From Alphaproteobacteria bacterium (GTDB taxonomy: Bacteria; Pseudomonadota; Alphaproteobacteria; Rhodospirillales; Magnetospirillaceae): a stretch of DNA of 64,000 nucleotides. Location of the stretch: contig JAJPHO010000071.1 in the NCBI GenBank assembly GCA_021325215.1, positions 93,560-157,559 of the forward strand, written 5' to 3'. A program made the position numbers and the translations under genes. Under the pieces are notes generated by a model that did not search any database, was not told where the DNA came from, and saw nothing but the letters and a program-made list of their open reading frames with translations. Shown piece after piece: positions 35,386 to 44,485 of the stretch. How positions within the stretch are numbered: the stretch's first letter is position 1; every line of letters begins with the position of its first letter.

Positions 35386-37808
35386 ACCAGGCCGCCCGTC
35401 GACGTACCCAGAGCGGATTCCTACCCCAGGGCACCACCGCCTTGTTCCGCCGCCTGGCCTGGCAGGGCGGCGGCCTGGTGGTGTTCACCATCGGGCTGGC
35501 TCTGGCCGCGCTGCTGGGCAGCTTCGATCCGCAGGACCCCAGCTGGAACACCGCCGCCGTGCCCGGCCGCGGCGCCCACAATATGCTGGGCGTGTTCGGC
35601 GCCTATGTTTCCGATGTGCTGCTGCAGCTGTGCGGCCTGACCGCCTGGCTGCCGGCCTTGGCCCTGTTCGCCTGGGGCGGCAAGATGCTGGTGACCGCCG
35701 AGCCGCTGCAGCGCTTCGGTCTCAAGATCGTTCTGCTGCTGACCGGATTGCTGCTGCTGGCGGTCGGGCTGGCCGCCCTGCCGACCCACCTGCCCTTCAT
35801 GATGAGCGGTTTTTCCGAAGGCCTGGGCGGTTCGGCCGGCAATGTGCTGCTGGGCGGATTGCGCGAAAGCCTGCGCCTGGTCGGGCTGGAGCCGGTCGCC
35901 TGGGTGGTCGCCGCCGCCTGCGCGGCACTCGGCGCCTTGGGCACCCTGTCGGCCTTCGGCCTGTCGCTCGAGGAATGGAAGCATCTGTTCCACACCGCCG
36001 GGGCCGGTCCGCGCGCCTTGATGCGCCTGCGCCGGGGCAGGACGGCGCCGTGGGAGGACGATGAGGAAGAGGCGGAATACGCCGAACCCGTGCTGCGCCG
36101 CGAACCCTCCTTCGACGGTGACGCGGACGCGGAAGAGCCGCCGCCGCAGCCGCGCATCCGCAAGCGCCAGATCGTGTCCGATCCGGACGAGCCGCGCTCG
36201 GCGCCGAAGGTCGAGCCCCTGGTCACGCCGCGTATGCCGCAGCCCAAGCCCGGCAAGCGCGAGGAGGATTCCCGCCAGGGCCGCCTCGATCTGCCGGAAA
36301 CCACCTATGAAGCGCCGCCGCTGCGCCTGCTGACCCCGCCGCCGGAAAGCCGCGGCCCGGCGGTCGACGACGATTCCCTGCGCCAGAACGCCAAGCTGCT
36401 GGTCTCGGTGCTCGACGATTTCGGGGTCAACGGCCAGATCACCACGGTGCGCCCCGGCCCGGTGGTGACTTTGTACGAGCTTGAGCCGGCGCCCGGCACC
36501 AAGACCTCGCGCGTGATCGGCCTGGCCGACGATATCGCCCGCTCGATGAGCGCGCTGTCGGTGCGTATCGCTACCGTGCCCGGCCGTTCGGTGATCGGCA
36601 TCGAAATGCCGAACCAGCGGCGCGAGACGGTTTACCTGCGCGAATTGCTGAACGACGCCAGCTTCGACAAATCGGGTATGGCCCTGACCCTGGTGCTGGG
36701 CAAGGATATCGGCGGCCAGCCGGTGATGGTCGATCTGGCCCGCATGCCGCACCTGCTGATCGCCGGCACCACCGGCTCGGGCAAATCGGTGGCGATCAAC
36801 ACCATGATCCTGTCGCTGCTTTACCGCCTGCGCCCGGATCAGTGCCGCCTGATCATGATCGATCCCAAGATGCTGGAATTGTCGGTCTATGACGGCATTC
36901 CCCATCTGCTGGCCCCGGTCGTCACCGAGCCGGGCAAGGCGGTGGTGGCGCTGAAATGGGCCGTCCGCGAGATGGAGGACCGCTATCGCGCCATGAGCCA
37001 GCTCGGTGTCCGCAACATCACCGGCTACAACCAGCGCCTGGCCGAGGCGCGCTCGAAGGGAGAGGTCCTGTCGCGCACGGTGCAGACCGGCTTCGATCCC
37101 GATACCGGCAAGCCGATCTACGAGGAACAGCCCCTCGCCCTCGAACCGCTGCCCTTCATCGTGGTGGTGGTCGACGAAATGGCCGATTTGATGCTGGTGG
37201 CCGGCAAGGACATCGAAGCCGCCGTGCAGCGCCTGGCGCAGATGGCGCGCGCCGCCGGCATCCATCTGATCATGGCGACGCAGCGCCCGTCGGTCGACGT
37301 CATCACCGGCACCATCAAGGCGAACTTCCCCAGCCGCATCAGCTTCCAGGTGTCGTCGAAGATCGACAGCCGCACGATTCTGGGCGAACAGGGCGCCGAG
37401 CAGCTGCTGGGCCAGGGCGACATGCTCTATATGGCGGCGGGCGGGCGCATCACCCGCGTGCACGGCCCGTTCGTCAGCGACCAGGAAGTGGAAACCGTGG
37501 TCGAGCACTTGCGCAGCCAGGGTGAGCCCGCTTATGTCGAGGCTGTGACCGAAGAGGACGAGCCCCCGCTGGACATGTCCGGCATGGGCGGCGGCAATGG
37601 CGAGAGCGGCGACGATCTCTACGACCAGGCCGTGGCGCTGGTGGCGCGCGAAGGCAAGGCCTCGACCAGCTTCGTGCAGCGCCATCTGCAGATCGGCTAC
37701 AACCGCGCCGCCCGCATCATCGAGCGCATGGAGCAGGAAGGCATGGTCAGCCGCGCTAACCATGTCGGCAAGCGTGAAGTGCTGCTGCGCAGAAGCGACG
37801 AAGAATAA
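35382..37808 (+). CDS. ftsK: DNA translocase FtsK
   Basis: An 808-residue septal DNA pump. Order: four N-terminal membrane helices (about 25-190) anchoring it at the division site, a charged Pro/Glu-rich linker (about 210-320, shorter than in E. coli), the alpha/beta motor (about 330-700) with Walker A GTTGSGKSVAIN and Walker B VVVDEMADLM, and the C-terminal winged-helix gamma domain (from about 745, FVQRHLQIGYNRAARIIERM) that reads KOPS sequences and activates XerCD. It is coupled to the aminotransferase gene by a 4 bp overlap and followed by lolA after 76 bp. Confidence 0.96.
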   Translation: MNQAARRRTQSGFLPQGTTALFRRLAWQGGGLVVFTIGLALAALLGSFDPQDPSWNTAAVPGRGAHNMLGVFGAYVSDVLLQLCGLTAWLPALALFAWGGKMLVTAEPLQRFGLKIVLLLTGLLLLAVGLAALPTHLPFMMSGFSEGLGGSAGNVLLGGLRESLRLVGLEPVAWVVAAACAALGALGTLSAFGLSLEEWKHLFHTAGAGPRALMRLRRGRTAPWEDDEEEAEYAEPVLRREPSFDGDADAEEPPPQPRIRKRQIVSDPDEPRSAPKVEPLVTPRMPQPKPGKREEDSRQGRLDLPETTYEAPPLRLLTPPPESRGPAVDDDSLRQNAKLLVSVLDDFGVNGQITTVRPGPVVTLYELEPAPGTKTSRVIGLADDIARSMSALSVRIATVPGRSVIGIEMPNQRRETVYLRELLNDASFDKSGMALTLVLGKDIGGQPVMVDLARMPHLLIAGTTGSGKSVAINTMILSLLYRLRPDQCRLIMIDPKMLELSVYDGIPHLLAPVVTEPGKAVVALKWAVREMEDRYRAMSQLGVRNITGYNQRLAEARSKGEVLSRTVQTGFDPDTGKPIYEEQPLALEPLPFIVVVVDEMADLMLVAGKDIEAAVQRLAQMARAAGIHLIMATQRPSVDVITGTIKANFPSRISFQVSSKIDSRTILGEQGAEQLLGQGDMLYMAAGGRITRVHGPFVSDQEVETVVEHLRSQGEPAYVEAVTEEDEPPLDMSGMGGGNGESGDDLYDQAVALVAREGKASTSFVQRHLQIGYNRAARIIERMEQEGMVSRANHVGKREVLLRRSDEE

Positions 37809-37884
37809 GCCGGCAAACGATAGATCCAAAGATTCGCCATAGTCGCAGCTCATCTGTGATGCGCGACTCAATGAAGGTAAGCCC

Positions 37885-38502
37885 ATGAAATACGGAATTT
37901 TCGGCCTCTTGGCCCTGTTCGCGGCCGCTTCGGCCAGCGCCGCGATTACCCCCGCCGATCAGAAGGATGTCGATCGCGCCGAGGCCTATCTCAACGCCGT
38001 GACCATCCTGCGCGCCCGTTTCCTGCAGATCGCGCCCGACGGCAGCTCGGCCGAAGGCACGCTCTCGCTGTCGCGCCCAGGCAAGCTGCGGCTGGATTAC
38101 GATCCGCCGACGCCGATGATCATCCTCGCCAACGGCGATTGGCTGGTCTATCACGACAGCCAGCTCGACCATACGTCCTATGTCGACATCGACAGCACCC
38201 CGGCGGCCCTGCTGGTCAAGAAGGACCTGCATCTCAACACCGATGGCGCCACCGTCACCGGCGTGGTGCACAAGCCGGGCCTGGTCGAGATCAGCGCGGT
38301 CAAGGAAAAGGACCCGCGCCAGGGCAAGATCACCCTGATCTTCACCGAGGCGCCCTATCAGCTGAAGCAATGGCTGGTCACCGACGCCCAGGGCCAGACC
38401 ACCACCGTCTCGCTCTACGATCCCAAGACCGACGTGAAGTTCGATCCGAACATCTTCCGCGACCGCGATCCGCACGTCTTCGAGCCGCTGGGGAATCGGT
38501 GA
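37885..38502 (+). CDS. lolA: Outer-membrane lipoprotein carrier LolA family protein
   Basis: A 205-residue periplasmic protein with signal peptide (MKYGIFGLLALFAAASASA) and the LolA half-barrel fold; family-typical segments are AEAYLNAVTILRARFLQIAP, FLxQ-like start of the barrel and GKLRLDYDPPTP. It shuttles lipoproteins from LolCDE to the outer membrane. In alphaproteobacteria lolA commonly follows ftsK and precedes xthA, as roughly here (xthA is 5 kb downstream). It is the last gene of the aminotransferase-ftsK-lolA unit. Confidence 0.92.
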   Translation: MKYGIFGLLALFAAASASAAITPADQKDVDRAEAYLNAVTILRARFLQIAPDGSSAEGTLSLSRPGKLRLDYDPPTPMIILANGDWLVYHDSQLDHTSYVDIDSTPAALLVKKDLHLNTDGATVTGVVHKPGLVEISAVKEKDPRQGKITLIFTEAPYQLKQWLVTDAQGQTTTVSLYDPKTDVKFDPNIFRDRDPHVFEPLGNR

Positions 38503-38689
38503 ACCCAACAGGTAAACTGACCAGTTCTGCACAGGGTGCATGGCTGGCATGTTGCCGGACCGATTGAGACCGGCCGGTTCGATCCCATCTTAACATCATC
38601 GGAAGCGGCGCAACGCCGTACCGACTTACGGCGAAGACGGTCTCCCCTGACGATCTTCGCCTGCTCCAGCCCCCCCGGAGCAAAAAAAC

Positions 38690-38729
38690 GGGCGCCTGGT
38701 TACCCCCCTGACCAGGCGCCCTTCTTTTT
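38690..38729 (+). terminator. Intrinsic terminator upstream of FAH gene
   Basis: GGGCGCCTGGT / ACCAGGCGCCC, a perfect 11 bp stem with a 10-base loop, followed by TTCTTTTT. It lies about 190 bp after lolA and 44 bp before the FAH gene. The 270 bp between lolA and the FAH gene hold no other feature I can support. Confidence 0.8.
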
Positions 38730-38772
38730 GTATGATCCCGGCTCCCGCCAATTTCCCACGGATCATTCCCCC

Positions 38773-39456
38773 ATGAGCGAATTCGTCGTTCCCGCCGCGC
38801 CCGTCACCACCGTGCCCGTCGCCGGCGGCGGCAAGTTCCCGGTGCGCCGCGTCTTCTGCGTCGGCCGCAATTATGCCGACCATGCCCTCGAGATGGGCGG
38901 CGACCCGACCCGCGAGCCGCCCTTCTTCTTCTCCAAGCCGTCCGACGCGGTGACCCTGGCCGCCCAGCTGCCGACCGACCCGATCTCGAAGAAGTTCGAG
39001 CACGAGGCCGAGCTGGTGGTGGCGATCGGCAAGGGCGGCAGCAACATCCCCGCCGCCCAGGCCCTCGAGCATGTCTATGGTTATTCGGTCGGCTGCGACC
39101 TGACCCGCCGCGACATGCAGGGCGAGGCCAAGAAGGCCGGCCGCCCGTGGGACATGTCGAAGGGCTTCGACAATTCCGCCCCGATCGGCGAGATCAAGCC
39201 GGCCAGCGCCATCGGCCATCCGGCCAAGGGCACGCTGACCCTGTCGGTCAACGGCACGATCAAGCAGAGCGGTGACATCTCGCAGATGACCTGGCCGGTG
39301 CCGGACGTCATCGCCTTCCTGTCGACGCTGGTGGCCCTGGCCCCCGGCGACCTGATCTATACCGGCACTCCGGCCGGCGTCGGCCCGCTGGTCAAGGGCG
39401 ACAAGGTCGAAATCGTCTGCGAAGGCGTCTCGACCTGCGTGTTTACGTTGATATGA
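38773..39456 (+). CDS. Fumarylacetoacetate hydrolase family protein
   Basis: A 227-residue FAH-fold hydrolase or decarboxylase. The metal site Glu-x-Glu is seen in FEHEAELVVAIGKGG and the Asp in GYSVGCDLTRRDMQ; GDLIYTGTPAGVGPL is the family's C-terminal signature. The chosen ATG at 38773 gives the normal ~230-residue length; earlier in-frame sequence spans a terminator and is not coding. Members act on acylpyruvates, fumarylpyruvate or oxaloacetate; the short single-domain form suggests a fumarylpyruvate or acylpyruvate hydrolase-like enzyme. Confidence 0.9.
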   Translation: MSEFVVPAAPVTTVPVAGGGKFPVRRVFCVGRNYADHALEMGGDPTREPPFFFSKPSDAVTLAAQLPTDPISKKFEHEAELVVAIGKGGSNIPAAQALEHVYGYSVGCDLTRRDMQGEAKKAGRPWDMSKGFDNSAPIGEIKPASAIGHPAKGTLTLSVNGTIKQSGDISQMTWPVPDVIAFLSTLVALAPGDLIYTGTPAGVGPLVKGDKVEIVCEGVSTCVFTLI

Positions 39457-39466
39457 GCCCTGCGGC

Positions 39467-42022
39467 TCAACCGCTCGGTGATCGAATTGTCTGAATTCGA
39501 TCACCATCGCTCAGTCTGATTACCGCGAACAGCCCGGCGTCGGTGACTGAAAAGTCGCCGCGCCGGCGCAGCTCCTCGACCACAGGCGCCAGCTCGGCCT
39601 TCTTTTCCGCCGGGCAGTAGAAATCCCCGATCTCGGCATAATTCCCACGCAGCTTACCCGACAATGGCGGGTCGGCTTCGGCGAGACACGGCCATAGGTG
39701 GGCCGCCCACAGACCATGCGGGTAGAACAGCACCACTGCATCGGCTAACTTAGCTAAAAGAACCGGCGCGACCCCCGCCTCAGTCGGCCCTCCGCCCAGC
39801 GGCAGACGGCGTATTTCGACCGGCCAGTGCCTCCACGCCACGTCTAAATTCTTATCTCCGCCAATGTTATAGCTATCGATCTTCAACCGTGCTGCGAGGT
39901 AAGCCGGAAGGAAGTCATTGCGGTATGGCAGGAACAAAATCCGCTCGCCGGGCTTCAGCGCGGACCTCAGCGGATCGGTGAGCGACCGGTCGATGTTCAG
40001 GAACATCGCACGCTGTTCGCGGTCGAAGCTCCAGCGCTCCGGTATGGGCGGCAGGTTGCACAGAATCAGCCCCGACAGCCAGAGCGGGGCGTAGCGGCCG
40101 CGCGATCCCATCGCCACCAGCAGCCAGAGGCCGAACAGCCCAAGCGCCTCCCAGCGATAGGATGCCCGCATGGCGCGGAAACCCGGCACATGCCCGGACA
40201 GGAAGGCGGACCCGGTCGGAATCGGCGCGGCTTCGGCGGTCATGGTAGGATCGGCGCCGGTTTTATGCGCCTCGATCTTCACCGAAGGCCCCAGCGCCAG
40301 CCAGAAGCCGACCAGCGCTATGGCCAGCGCCGCCGGCGCCAGCGGCAATTTCCGGCGGAAACTGGCCAGGCCGGCCAGCACCATCGGCAGGCAGAACGTC
40401 GTTTCCCATACCGAACGATCGCCGTAATAAAGGACATTGCTGCGCGGTACCGACAGATGCAGCCGGTCGAACAGCCACTGCACGCCCTCGGTGGGAATGG
40501 CCGCGAAGGACAGGTCCAGGCCCCAGCCGCGAAAGAAATCCAGCGGCGCGGTCGCTTCGGCGCCGAAGCCGACATACTGGGTGTAGAGCAGCGTCGCCAG
40601 CGCGGAGGCAACCAAATGGATGACCAGCAAAGCCGGCTTGCGGACCAGCAGCAGCACGCCCCCGGCCACCGCGAACATCATGAAGCTGTAGCCGTCCATG
40701 AACACGGCCAGCACCGCCGCCGCGCCGTATAGCACGATCGAGAGCGACTTTTCCGCCCGCAGACTCTGCGCCGCCAGGGCATAGAACGGCAGCAGCGCCA
40801 TGCCGCAGGACAGCATGGAAAATTCGGCGTGGCCCCAGATGATCGGCAGCGACAACCAGGTCACCGCCGACAAGGTCGCGGCGGTCTGTCCCGCCCCGAA
40901 ACCGCGCGCCAGATGCCGGGCGCAGAAGAAGGCCAGGGTGAACCACAGCGCCGCCATCATGGTGTAGGCATCCGCCGGATGCAGGCCGAGCCGGATCAGC
41001 AGCCCGGACGGCCAGGCGGTGGCGAGGCCGAAGGCGATGGCCGCCGGTTCCGGTATCCCGAAATTATGCGCATGGACGGCAAACAGACCCTGATTGGCAA
41101 AGGATTGCGCGAAGGCGCCGTTCCACACCGCCTGGCCGAGGGTCGGAACCGCCAGGAACGGCACGGCGCCCTGCAGAACCAGCGAGAAGATCAGGCCAAT
41201 CGCGGTAAACAGCCGGTTCCAGCCAACCCCGCCGCAGGCCAGGTAGAAAGCCAGATCGCCGCCCAGGGTCACCATCCGCCCCAGTATGGCAGCTTCGGCG
41301 GTTTGGGACGGATCGGCGTGGCCGGCCAGCAGCAGCATCAGCACAGCCTCGCGCACACCGAGCCCGGCCGGCGCTCCCGGCACCACCAGCCCGGCCAGCC
41401 AGGCCAGACCATAAGCACCGGCGATGGCGATCCAGCCCTGCCCCGGCCCGAGAACCGCCACCAGCAGGGCGAATACCGCTCCCGCCATGGCCAGAAAGGC
41501 AAAAAAGCAGAGAAACGCCAGGTCGAAACGCCAGCGGCGCAATACCAATCCGGCGGCAACGACGGCACTGCCCGCCGCGATCAGCCCGAACGGCATCGGC
41601 AGCACCAGCAGGCCGAGACAGGCGCCGGCACCGGCGCACAGCGCCAGTTCCCACGCCATCGAGGCGGCCAGCCTCTTGCCGGACAGACCTTCCGACAGGC
41701 CCAGCGCCTGGCGCCCGGCGAGATGAAAGATGTTGCCCGGCAGATATTTGGCCAGCTGCGCCACGCCATAGGTGCGCACCGCCCAGCGCAATCCGGCCTG
41801 CTCGCCGCTGCGGCGCAGAAGCAGCCACCAGCCGGTGCCCAGCAGGGTGTTGGCGGCGCCATAGAGCAGGGCCAGCCCGGCCAAAGCCAGCCATCCCCCC
41901 GAACTCAGCTGTCCGAGATCGGTCTGGCCGGCATAATGGAGCAGCCGTTTCGCGACGAACAGAATTCCGGCCACCGCCAGCGCCGAGCCGGCCAGCGCCA
42001 GGACCCGTTTGCGGTCAATCAT
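39467..42022 (-). CDS. Large membrane protein: LPG-synthase-like TM domain plus GT-C-like region
   Basis: An 851-residue integral membrane protein. Residues 1-300 resemble the lysylphosphatidylglycerol-synthase transmembrane family (UPF0104/AglD-like), with LAKYLPGNIFHLAGRQALG as its clearest signature. Residues about 300-670 contain many further helices and loops like membrane glycosyltransferases or YfhO-like proteins, and the C-terminal ~180 residues are soluble, ending with RGDFSVTDAGLFAVIRLSD. It is the last gene of an operon with a GT2 glycosyltransferase and a methyltransferase (overlap 8 bp), so a role in lipid-linked glycan transfer is inferred. I do not recognise an exact family for the C-terminal part. 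Confidence 0.75.
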   Translation of the reverse strand: MIDRKRVLALAGSALAVAGILFVAKRLLHYAGQTDLGQLSSGGWLALAGLALLYGAANTLLGTGWWLLLRRSGEQAGLRWAVRTYGVAQLAKYLPGNIFHLAGRQALGLSEGLSGKRLAASMAWELALCAGAGACLGLLVLPMPFGLIAAGSAVVAAGLVLRRWRFDLAFLCFFAFLAMAGAVFALLVAVLGPGQGWIAIAGAYGLAWLAGLVVPGAPAGLGVREAVLMLLLAGHADPSQTAEAAILGRMVTLGGDLAFYLACGGVGWNRLFTAIGLIFSLVLQGAVPFLAVPTLGQAVWNGAFAQSFANQGLFAVHAHNFGIPEPAAIAFGLATAWPSGLLIRLGLHPADAYTMMAALWFTLAFFCARHLARGFGAGQTAATLSAVTWLSLPIIWGHAEFSMLSCGMALLPFYALAAQSLRAEKSLSIVLYGAAAVLAVFMDGYSFMMFAVAGGVLLLVRKPALLVIHLVASALATLLYTQYVGFGAEATAPLDFFRGWGLDLSFAAIPTEGVQWLFDRLHLSVPRSNVLYYGDRSVWETTFCLPMVLAGLASFRRKLPLAPAALAIALVGFWLALGPSVKIEAHKTGADPTMTAEAAPIPTGSAFLSGHVPGFRAMRASYRWEALGLFGLWLLVAMGSRGRYAPLWLSGLILCNLPPIPERWSFDREQRAMFLNIDRSLTDPLRSALKPGERILFLPYRNDFLPAYLAARLKIDSYNIGGDKNLDVAWRHWPVEIRRLPLGGGPTEAGVAPVLLAKLADAVVLFYPHGLWAAHLWPCLAEADPPLSGKLRGNYAEIGDFYCPAEKKAELAPVVEELRRRGDFSVTDAGLFAVIRLSDGDRIQTIRSPSG
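39477..39505. terminator. Long palindrome at the 3' end of the 851-residue gene
   Basis: GGTGATCGAATT / AATTCGATCACC: a perfect 12 bp stem with a 5-base loop (GTCTG), lying inside the last codons of the minus-strand gene. A smaller hairpin GAGCC-CTGC-GGCTC (39455-39468) covers the junction with the FAH gene. No T-run follows on either side; a bidirectional 3'-end structure is likely for these converging genes. Confidence 0.45.
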
Positions 42023-42656
42023 GCGGTCGGCAGGATAGCATGGTCCAGGGCAGCGGCGTCAGCACGCGGTCGATGCGGAAATGCCGTGCCACCAGCCGTA
42101 TGAAGCCCCGGCTCGACCAATGCTGGACATGGCCGGGCGTATTGCCGCCCTGGCCGACATACTTGCCGCGCGCCAGGTTCAACGCGCGCCAGACCGGTTC
42201 ACGCGGGACGCTGACGATCAGATGCCGCCCGACGATGCGCTGCAAAGCGCGCAGGCCCGCCTCGGGATCGTCGAGATGTTCCAGCACCTCGCAGCACACC
42301 ACCAGATCGGCGGAATCGCGTCCCGCCTCCAGCTCATAGATGCTGCGTGTTTCGAAGCGATCGGGATCGAGACCCTGGGCGCGGGCATTGCGGCGCGCCA
42401 GCTCGATCGCGGTTTTGGAGATGTCGCAGCCGCGCGCATCGATGCCGGCGGCCAGCCAGCGTTGGCTCCAATATCCCTCGCCGCAGCCGATTTCATGAAT
42501 CGAGACGGGCTGGGCCGCCTCGACCAGGCCGGCCAGCGAGTCGTCGAACCCCCGCATCATCCAGCGCACGATGGGATTCTTCGACCCGTATTTATCGTAG
42601 GCATTACCGACGACGAGGCCATCCTCGACCGCCCCGCCCGTGACCTCGAAAGTCAC
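42015..42656 (-). CDS. Class I SAM-dependent methyltransferase
   Basis: A 213-residue methyltransferase with the SAM-binding motif IHEIGCGEGYWSQR near residue 53, the acidic strand-2 end RGCDISKTAIELAR, and motif II DLVVCCEVLEHLDDPE. The style (EVLEHL...) is that of UbiE/Coq5-type or glycan-modifying methyltransferases. It sits between a GT2 glycosyltransferase (4 bp overlap) and the large membrane protein, so a sugar or polyprenyl-linked substrate is inferred. Confidence 0.88.
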   Translation of the reverse strand: MTFEVTGGAVEDGLVVGNAYDKYGSKNPIVRWMMRGFDDSLAGLVEAAQPVSIHEIGCGEGYWSQRWLAAGIDARGCDISKTAIELARRNARAQGLDPDRFETRSIYELEAGRDSADLVVCCEVLEHLDDPEAGLRALQRIVGRHLIVSVPREPVWRALNLARGKYVGQGGNTPGHVQHWSSRGFIRLVARHFRIDRVLTPLPWTMLSCRPHD

Positions 42657-43657
42657 CGGCGCACCAGCTTGCGGGCCGGGATTTCACGTGAAACCTCCGT
42701 CACCGCCCCTCTGGCCGGCTCATCCGACAGCAGGACCTGGCATTTGTAGCGCACATCCTCCATCAGCTTGCGGTTGGCGGCCAGCAGATCGGCGACGAAG
42801 GCGATCAGCCAGGTCTGGAACCCCATGCCGAGCAGGATGCCGGCCAGGATCAGCGATTGCACATGGCCGCGCCCGTCGCCGCCCGCCAGCAGCCACAGAT
42901 AGCGCGCGCCGACCAGAAAACCGGCGCCGAACAGCACCGTGCCGATCCAGCCGAAGAAGCGGAACGGCCGGTAGATCACCAGGATGCGCAGGATGGTGAC
43001 GACGCTGCGCCGGACATAGGACAACGTGCTGCGCACCAGGCGCGAGGGCCGCAGATCCTCGTTGACCCGTACCGGCACCGAGACCACCGCCATGTTCTTG
43101 TGGCCGGCCTGGATCAGGGTCTCCAGCGTGTAGGTGTAGTCGCTGAACACCATCAATTTCTGCGCCGCCTGGCGGCTGATGGCGCGAAAGCCCGAGGGCG
43201 CGTCGGCGACCGAGGTCTGGCTGGCGGCGCGCACCACCCAGCTACCCAGCCGCTGCAGCAGCTTTTTGACCGGCGAGAAGTGATCGATCACCGCGATCGG
43301 CCGGGCGCCGACGGCGATATCGGCGCGGCCGTCGACGACCGGCCGCACCAAAGCGGGGATGTCGGCGGCGCAATATTGGTTGTCGGCGTCGGTATTGACG
43401 ATGACGTCGGCGCCGAGGCGCAGGCACGCATCGAGGCCGGTCATGAAAGCGCGCGCCAAGCCCTGATTGCGGGTATGCCGCACGACATGGTGGACGCCGG
43501 CGGCGCGCGCCACGCGGACGGTCCCGTCGCGGCTGCCGTCATCGACGACCAGCCATTCGACCTGGTCGAATCCCTCGAGTTCCCGGGGGAGAGCCGCCAA
43601 AGCTATGGCGAGAGTCTGCTCCTCATTGAAACACGGTATCTGAATGATTAGTTTCAA
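42653..43657 (-). CDS. Glycosyltransferase family 2 (DPM1/GtrB-like)
   Basis: A 334-residue membrane-attached GT2. N-terminal catalytic domain: QIPCFNEEQTL, VVDDGSRDGT, and the DxD in VNTDADNQY; C-terminal part has two predicted membrane helices (about 235-260 and 268-300). Such enzymes load sugars on polyprenyl phosphate (dolichol-phosphate mannose synthase/GtrB class). First gene of the minus-strand glycan operon, divergent from xthA with a 41 bp gap. Its likely partner is the downstream 851-residue membrane protein, which would flip or transfer the lipid-linked sugar. Confidence 0.9.
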   Translation of the reverse strand: MKLIIQIPCFNEEQTLAIALAALPRELEGFDQVEWLVVDDGSRDGTVRVARAAGVHHVVRHTRNQGLARAFMTGLDACLRLGADVIVNTDADNQYCAADIPALVRPVVDGRADIAVGARPIAVIDHFSPVKKLLQRLGSWVVRAASQTSVADAPSGFRAISRQAAQKLMVFSDYTYTLETLIQAGHKNMAVVSVPVRVNEDLRPSRLVRSTLSYVRRSVVTILRILVIYRPFRFFGWIGTVLFGAGFLVGARYLWLLAGGDGRGHVQSLILAGILLGMGFQTWLIAFVADLLAANRKLMEDVRYKCQVLLSDEPARGAVTEVSREIPARKLVRR

Positions 43658-43698
43658 GCGCCATTCCGTCCTACCCCGACCCTGAAATTATCCCTCAC

Positions 43699-44478
43699 AT
43701 GCGCATCATCACCTGGAACATAAACTCAGTCCGGCTTCGCCTCGACCTGATCGCCGAACTGGTCCGCCAAGTGAACCCCGACGTCCTGTGCCTGCAGGAA
43801 ATCAAGGTCACCAACGAGCTGTTTCCCGCCGCCGCCCTGGCCGAAATGGGTTTCGTGCACCAGGCCGTTTCCGGCATGAAAAGCTACAATGGCGTAGCAA
43901 CACTATCTCGTCTTCGTATCGACAATATTTCAATTAGATCGTGGTGTGAGCGCGATGATTGCCGTCACATACAGACGGATATCGAAGGCATACGAATCCA
44001 CAATTTCTATGTGCCGGCAGGCGGCGACATTCCCGATCCGGACCTCAATGTGAAGTTCGCGCACAAGCTGAAGTTCCTCGATGAGGTGGCCGAATGGTTC
44101 GGCGGACAGGAAGACCATCCGGCCCTGCTGCTCGGCGATCTCAACATCGCGCCGCTGGAAACCGACGTGTGGTCGCACAAGCAGCTGCTGGACGTGGTCA
44201 GCCACACGCCGATCGAGGTCGAGAAGATGGCGGCCTGGCAGAAAAGCCTGAACTGGGTCGACGCGGTGCGTAAATTCATCCCGCCCGACCTCAAGCTCTA
44301 TTCGTGGTGGAGCTATCGCTCGTCCGACTGGCAGGCCTCGGACCGCGGGCGCCGGCTGGACCATATCTGGGCAACGCCGTCACTGGACCCGCGCCTGACC
44401 GGCGCCATGGTGGTCCGCGAAGCCCGCAGCTGGGCACCGCCTTCCGACCATGTGCCGGTGATGATCGATCTGGTATGA
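43699..44478 (+). CDS. xthA: Exodeoxyribonuclease III
   Basis: A 259-residue AP endonuclease/3'-5' exonuclease of the EEP fold. Catalytic landmarks: ITWNINSVRLRL, LCLQEIKVT (metal Glu), LLLGDLNIAPLE (Asp-x-Asn), and SDHVPVMIDL (Asp-His). It acts in base-excision repair at abasic sites. It is followed after 7 bp by the small DUF2946-like gene, which is unlikely to be functionally related. Confidence 0.96.
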   Translation: MRIITWNINSVRLRLDLIAELVRQVNPDVLCLQEIKVTNELFPAAALAEMGFVHQAVSGMKSYNGVATLSRLRIDNISIRSWCERDDCRHIQTDIEGIRIHNFYVPAGGDIPDPDLNVKFAHKLKFLDEVAEWFGGQEDHPALLLGDLNIAPLETDVWSHKQLLDVVSHTPIEVEKMAAWQKSLNWVDAVRKFIPPDLKLYSWWSYRSSDWQASDRGRRLDHIWATPSLDPRLTGAMVVREARSWAPPSDHVPVMIDLV

Positions 44479-44485
44479 TCGCCGC

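Noticed and set aside
35421..37886. 821-residue open frame on the minus strand across ftsK
   Set aside because: Composition is His/Gln/Arg/Gly-rich mirror of a GC-rich gene, with no domain; ftsK on the plus strand is unambiguous.
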